Positions 58,586-64,000 of a stretch of DNA of 64,000 nucleotides are shown piece by piece (the stretch's first letter is position 1; each line of letters opens with the position of its first letter). Below the pieces are notes generated by a model, which searched no databases, was not told the DNA's origin, and worked only from the letters and a program-made list of their open reading frames with translations. This DNA comes from Blastomussa wellsi (taxonomy: Eukaryota; Cnidaria; Anthozoa; Scleractinia; Plerogyridae). The stretch spans positions 1,164,284 to 1,228,283 of the forward strand of contig OX393561.1 in NCBI GenBank assembly GCA_947652115.1, written 5' to 3'. A program made the position numbers and the translations under genes.

Positions 58586-58625
58586 CTGAAATAAAAATGA
58601 CATATGTTAAAAAGATCAGTAACAT

Positions 58626-59250
58626 TTAAGGTTATATTAGTAATGTTGTGAAGCATGACGTTACCTTATTTTAGAGTAGAGCGATACGTTAGTTTAGTTG
58701 TTAATCATCATGGTCGATCAGTTGTTTGAGCCACGAGACGTGTGATTCTTGTGGCTTAAGGTTATTCGAGGGCTAGATTTGCCCATACATGGTTGTTCTA
58801 AAGTCTAAGTTGTCTAGTTCGTCTGCCTATTTGAGTGGTGTTAAGGATTTTAAGGTTAATAACAATAGTTCCCAAGATAGTCATGCTTGGAAGTTCTCAT
58901 TGACCTTTGTTTGCACCGCCATGGAAGTTCCTGTTATAGTTTCGTGCTTTGTTAGTTTTGGTTCTTCTGTGTTCACTATTGGATATTTTCTCTTTGCGTT
59001 GGTTGCTTGTGTAGTTTTGATTATACTCACTTCCACCAGAAGGTTTTAATTTTTTTCGTCTCAACCAAGGTCACCGGGGATTACAAACCCAAACATGTCG
59101 GTGGCGGATCTAGGGGAGCCTCCCCCCTCCTTATGAGCAAAAATATTAAGGCCCAAAGGGCTGGGAAATTTTTTGGGCCTCCACCTTAGAAAGAAGTCTG
59201 AATCCACCACTGCATGTCAACGTTTTAGCTATATAATTGGTAGTCTTGCT
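58626..59250. other. Upstream region of the SLC22-type gene
   Basis: No coding exon recognised. It could hold the promoter or a non-coding exon, since an acceptor-like TTTATTTCAG immediately precedes the start codon. 59095-59215 resembles a dispersed repeat (CCCAAAGGGCTGGGAAATTT region). Confidence 0.4.
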
Positions 59251-59254
59251 AGTT

Positions 59255-59446
59255 AAACAAGGAATGACCTACAACCACCTACAACCACCTATAAAACCAT
59301 CTAAAACCCCCTACAACCACCTATAAAACCACCTAAAACCACCTAAAACCACCTAAAACCACTTATAAAACCACATAAGACCACCTACAACCACCTTCAG
59401 AATACCTTTTTTAATCATTTTAGTGTAGGTCATTCCTTGTTTTAGT
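59255..59446. mobile_element. Short MITE with internal ACCACCTA minisatellite
   Basis: AAACAAGGAATGACCTACA at the left matches TGTAGGTCATTCCTTGTTT at the right. Between them lie about 12 irregular copies of ACCACCTA(C/A)AA. TAGT-like bases flank both ends. Non-coding. Confidence 0.6.
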
Positions 59447-59447
59447 A

Positions 59448-60038
59448 CTTACGAGCTAGTTATGAGTGTAGAGAGTATAGAAGGTGAAGCATGTTGAAGA
59501 ATAAAGGAAATAAGATTTCAGAGAAGACTTCTGGTTCCTCCAGGCTGAGGATATTCCCTTGGAATGGTTGATTGGTTCTGATGACGAGACTGATCCGTTC
59601 AAGTCCGTTTCGATAATTTAGAATATATCGAGGAGCCAGATATCTGGTGTTATAATCGATATCCACCAGACATCTTCCGTAACTTCAACAGGCTCCTAGC
59701 TATCCTTCAGTCTTACTTTGCGCTGAAATAACTATGGAATAATCTCCATTTGTATTACCATTCGGAGCTATGAAGGGCTATGAATATAATTAGGTGAGCA
59801 TTGTACAGCTGAGATTATATGGTGTAATATGACAAATTTTGGCGCTAAATTGTCTTACTCCACTTGAATTATTGCTAAGAAACAATCACTATTAAACTTT
59901 ACTTTGCTTTTTAGGAGGTAATCATGATTTTAAAAAAACAGAAACAAAAATAAAAACAATTTATTCATGTATTCAGGAGTCCCTGCTGATCGGCACAAGA
60001 CAACGATAACATTACGAAATGCACAGAAACTAATCCGG
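59448..60038. other. No gene recognised
   Basis: AT-rich sequence; the frame at 59460-59666 (-) has no recognisable family. No further structure seen. Confidence 0.4.
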
Positions 60039-60042
60039 TTAA

Positions 60043-60441
60043 GACGGGGGTCTACCTGAATTTGAATGAAATTTTGAGAGGTTTAGAGTAGGTATAAAAA
60101 TTAGTTTTGAAGAACCCACAGACATTTGGCCCCACCCGAGTGAAACCAGCTTGGCAGGGGGACTGTTTGGGTGTGCATAATCTAATTTTATACTCCAATT
60201 CTAATTTTAAACTCCAGTAAATCTTCACTATCTCATATTTCTCCAAATTTTCCTCCTCCTTTAAGAAAAAACTCCCTACTCCCAAATATACCCAAAAAAT
60301 CATCCAAAAATTTACAAAGCATCACGAAACAGTCACTGGTGAGATGAATGAAAGGTTTTGGCATTCCTTGAAACGCAAACGATATATGTGCTTTAACCCC
60401 CTTTAAATGACGGAAGAACGGCTTTCTGGTAGAATCCCGCC
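60043..60441. mobile_element. TTAA-flanked MITE, copy 2 (inverse to 11069-11452)
   Basis: The reverse complement aligns along most of its length with the element at 11069-11452, including GTCTACCTGAA termini and the CATTCCTTGAAACGCAAACG block. TTAA at 60039-60042 and 60442-60445. Confidence 0.6.
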
Positions 60442-60445
60442 TTAA

Positions 60446-61990
60446 CTTCAGCAAGCTACCAGTAAGTTGTATAGGACGACTTACCAAGTTACAAGTGCTT
60501 GTAACTTGTTGTTATTCTCGGATTATGGTTAAAATCCACGAAAAATCATAACTTGCAACCTTATTGTATTTCATAACCGGTCCATATCGACATCCCGCCC
60601 GGCAGCGGTTGAGTAACTCACGCGATGGAATCTATATTTTGAAAATTGCACTGCGGTTGTGCTTTTCCTTTGCCAATTGGAAGCAATATAACTAAAGTAT
60701 TGAAGTATATTTCCAAACACTAAACATACAACGCATTAGTTAACGCATGAGGAAGCACTCATACAGTCCTTTACTTGAAAGGCGAACGCCCTTCCTAACC
60801 GCTCCGATTCAAGTGCCACAAACAATCTTTCGGAGCGTAATGTGCCTAATTTTCACTGTCCGAATCTAGTTAGCTGAATAAAGTCGAGTCAATAAAAACA
60901 TAACACAAATAGTTGTATCAGTATTGGATCACATGCAAATTGCAGTCGGTTCAAAGCGCCTGTGGCTTTCAAACGGTAACGGTATGCTTTGGATGTTTGC
61001 GATGCGCTTCGCCTGTAGTATGCTGAAATGTCATTTGCTATACCCCTCCGCCCAAAAAATTGCAAAGTTGTGTAGTGTCCCATTCTGTGGAAGGACTTAC
61101 TGTCAGAGAAGGACTTACTGTCAGGGCAGTGGTTGTGTGGGAAGATCTTAAACGTAATTGACTCTGAAATTCGTGCTCAGTGTTGAAGTTTCTTCTTGCA
61201 AGTAATACAACAAAACATGACTTTGTAGGGCACTAACCTGTCATTTTCCTGCCTGGCTCACTGTTAAACTGAAGTAGACTTTGCTGGCTTGCTAAAGTCT
61301 GACGCTGAATTACTATGTTGTGCCGGTTTTCATGCTTCACTTTAAATGAAAAGGCTGTTATTAAGAGCTATTAACATAAGGACAATACAGCCAATGATGC
61401 ATGCATGCAACTCATTTGTTTAATGCAATAATTGATCCGTAGAGCCAGTTATATTATATGGCCCTACATATTATATGCCCAAAATTACTCGTTCCCTTTC
61501 CTTTTTTTCTCATGAGGCTTTTAGAAATCTTCCATTCGGTATTTTTAGTAGAAAAAACATTTTGCTTGTTTGTAACTTTTTCACCCCAAAATGTTGCCAG
61601 TCTAGCTACCAGGCAGATGGGAAAATCAATATCGATTTCGTGAATTAGGGAAACCGCGTAAAAACGAGAGAATGTATGAAAATGTGAACATTTGGACAAC
61701 TTTTAAGGAAATCCCTGAATATTTTTAAAAGGCTAAGATTTATACAAAAGGTACATTGTTTTATTTTTTCCTCAAGGCCTCTCAATTTCCACATTAATAA
61801 TTTTGCTTCTAACTTTTGCTATAGGTGGTTTTCACGTCACGCTAGTATCACGCAAGTTTCACGCACGCAAGAAATAAAATCGCTTGCCATTCAATAAATT
61901 AAGTCAAGAAATTGAAATATCGTAGAAGAGTAAAAAATAAACAACACGCCAAAGTTTCGCGGATGTGCGATATTCCTAACTCGAGTTATT
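60446..61990. other. No gene recognised
   Basis: AT-rich. The short open frames (for example 60889-61083 on the minus strand) have no motif or codon pattern that supports a gene. AGGACTTACTGTCAG is tandemly repeated near 61093-61125. Confidence 0.4.
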
Positions 61991-61994
61991 CGGC

Positions 61995-63250
61995 AAGATC
62001 TTATTTTTTATACCAACTGATGCGAAATCGACGAGGTTTTCGTTTTGTAGAAAAGACCGCGTGAATCTACAAAGCGAAGACCCTCGCTTAAACGCTAAGT
62101 CAAACGTCCAGACCTTCGCTAAAGTGGCAAGCGAGAGAACAAAAAAATAATAGGTAGTGCGTAAAAACTGTAAGCCGCGGACTGTAAGAGAAAAATGCTA
62201 AAACTATTTTTTGCAAACAAGACGCGTTATTTGGGTCAACTGATGCGAAATCAACAAAGTCTTCGTTTTGTAGAAAAGACCGCGTGAATCTATAGAGCGA
62301 AGACCCTCGCTTAAACGCTTTGTCAGACGCCAACTGATGATACATTCAGGCGGTCTTTTCTACAAAACGAAGACCTCGCTGATTTCGCATCTTCAGTTGG
62401 CGTCTGACAAAGCGTTTAAGCACAGGCAGCCCAAGCTCACGTTGTGATCAGGATCATATTGCATAATAGCTGTCATGGCAAAAATATAAGAGTGTGTATG
62501 GGAATATTTTACAACACCTTTTAGCAAACCGAAATACTGCCGTTAAAAACTCCTTGGTAACCCCGCCTCGATAATCGTCCTGAGGGGACCAGGGGAGTAA
62601 CACAAAACTTGTTGAGAGCAATTGACGGTGTGGTATTCCGGTGAGGTATAGTTTGTTAAAGAGGCGGGGTTACCAAGGAGTTTTTTTAACGTTCGTGTGT
62701 CGTGACGAGCGTGTACAGGCACAATGGAGATCTTTTTACCTTGGATTTTTGAAAGCAAACGGCCGCTTGGCATCGATGACAGAGCCTGGACTGAGTGGTT
62801 GTTGAGTTAAACTGAAACTAGAACATCTATTCTTGGAATTCGCGATGGATTTGAGGCCGTTTGACCATTTAAGCTGGGATTTTTCGATTGGCTCGTCGGG
62901 CGTTCCGAACTGGAGTGTGCAGCCTTGTTCTTTTCTTTGTAGTGGGGAACCCAGAAAGCGATAACTCGCCTAAATGGCCAAGAATAGGCAAAATAAGCGT
63001 TCAGACAAGAAGAAAAACACAGTGAAAGTAAGATAAGGTAATTTTATTTAAGATTTGGCAGTATTTCGGTTTGCTAAAAGGTGTTGTAAAATATTCCCAT
63101 ACAAACTATGATCTTGTGATCCTGATCACAACGTGAGCTTGGGCTGCCTGTGGTTTAAGCGAGGGTCTTCGCTTTATAGATTCACGCGGTGTTTTCTACA
63201 AAACGAAGACCTCGTCGATTTCGCATCAGTTGGTATAAAAAAATAAGATC
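61995..63250. repeat. Composite nested inverted repeat
   Basis: Outer arms: AAGATCTTATTTTTTATACC (61996) continuing through AACTGATGCGAAATCGACGA matches its inverse ending near 63250. A second partial copy of the arm sits at 62237-62420 as a small foldback of its own. Inner arms: ACTCCTTGGTAACCCCGCCT (62550) and AGGCGGGGTTACCAAGGAGT (62661). GGAATATTTTACAACACC (62502) pairs with GGTGTTGTAAAATATTCC (63081). It looks like nested insertion or rearrangement of a foldback transposon family. No coding. Confidence 0.65.
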
Positions 63251-63253
63251 TTC

Positions 63254-63325
63254 GTTTTTTGGTCTTCAGTCTTCGGTCTTTGGTCTTCGGTCTTCGGTCT
63301 TCGATCTTCGGTCTTCGTTTTGTAG
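63254..63325. repeat. (GGTCTTC)n minisatellite
   Basis: About nine imperfect 7-mers of CGGTCTT / TGGTCTT type. The minus-strand frame gives a RRPKTED-type repeat that is not a gene. Confidence 0.8.
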
Positions 63326-63739
63326 ACACCCGACGCCATGTTGGAGCCCCGCGGCCGGAAACCAGTAGAAACATCTGGAGTTTACTTTGGCTCTCTCAAA
63401 ACGTTTCTTCTCGTTGTTAAACATGAAAACATTCGCATAGACACTTCCCTCAACATGTCGGTTACTCAGAACTCGAAAACATAAGGGGAATCGATATTTT
63501 CGCGCACGTAACATGTTACCCAGAAACAATGCCGATGTCACGCATTGTGAAAAATCTGAAATTCAAAGCGTTCTATTTTCAAAACAAAGCCGTCTACCGA
63601 GCTGAAAACAGGCCATCAGATATATGTTTAATCGAAGGTATCCTGTGGTAAGCTCGTGGAGTAAGTAAGATTCTGTGATAGAGGGCTGATTTTTGCTGTT
63701 TTATGATTTCATTCGTTTTTTGTAGTTGTTGTTCCTTTA

Positions 63740-64000
63740 CTGTTGTTCATTGATCAAAGTTGTCAAAGATCACTAGGAGTTTTCAAAGATCACCACGAGT
63801 TCTTACAGATCACTGAGCTGACGGAAAAGTGCTCAAAAAATGTTCAGTTTTGCTCAATATATTCTCAGTTTCCCTTAAGGTAATTCTCAAAGTTGTTTTA
63901 AAGCTCTTAAAGATCACTAGAAGTTCTCAAAGAGGAGTTCTCAATACCAGGAGTTCTCACAGATCACTGAGCAGACGGGCTTGTTGATCGAGATTCTTCG
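63740..64000. repeat. Imperfect short tandem repeat around AAAGATCACTAGGAGTT
   Basis: Five to six diverged copies of AAAGATCAC(T/C)A(G/C)(G/A)AGTT with spacers. It runs to the right end of the window, so its extent is unknown. Confidence 0.5.

Noticed and set aside
59007..59189. Short frame at 59007-59189
   Set aside because: It overlaps a dispersed repeat and shows no domain.

Overview
The window is animal genomic DNA, most probably from a cnidarian (anthozoan-like). It has two spliced host genes with short exons and long AT-rich introns, many MITEs, several LINE fragments and a large virus-like element. The taxon is inferred from overall character, not from a diagnostic marker.

Region 1 (about 0.75-15.1 kb, + strand) is the 3-prime part of a RIPOR/FAM65-family gene. 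I could chain 21 exons with GT/AG borders and a closed reading phase to a TAA at 15133-15135. Its introns carry TTAA-flanked MITEs, two LINE fragments, a Penelope-type hammerhead-like trace and microsatellites. Region 2 (15.1-23.5 kb) is intergenic. It holds MITEs, a head-to-head inverted wreck of a virus-like locus (packaging-ATPase-like fragment plus an acidic protein), a satellite of about 71 bp and a coiled-coil ORF pair.

Region 3 (23.5-58.6 kb, - strand) is one SLC22-type (organic ion transporter, MFS) gene whose nine coding exons I could chain. Two of its introns contain foreign elements. The last intron holds a 15,601-bp Polinton/adintovirus-type element (23796-39396). It has 244-bp terminal inverted repeats identical by eye, a 5-bp target duplication (GGTGT), a PolB, an RVE integrase, a packaging ATPase, a probable double-jelly-roll capsid protein, two penton-like proteins and several small membrane proteins. 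The first intron (47.9-58.3 kb) holds a tail-to-tail gene pair. One gene is a tyrosine recombinase with a C2H2 finger and a Myb/SANT domain. The other is an intact three-exon gene for a 958-aa protein with an SF3-like helicase core. Next to the pair is a 63-bp tandem array built on a GGAACAA-A-TTGTTCC palindrome. I regard this pair as the best candidate for an undescribed mobile or viral lineage.

Region 4 (58.6-64 kb) has no recognisable gene. It holds further MITEs, a composite palindrome at 62-63.2 kb and short tandem repeats.

Within the Polinton the genes form a plausible virion and replication set: PolB and integrase for copying and insertion, ATPase, capsid and pentons for particle formation, and membrane proteins, two of which carry PPxY- and PSAP-type late-domain motifs. 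Nearly every ORF has a TATA-like tract within about 20 nt of its ATG. No adenovirus-type protease was recognised.
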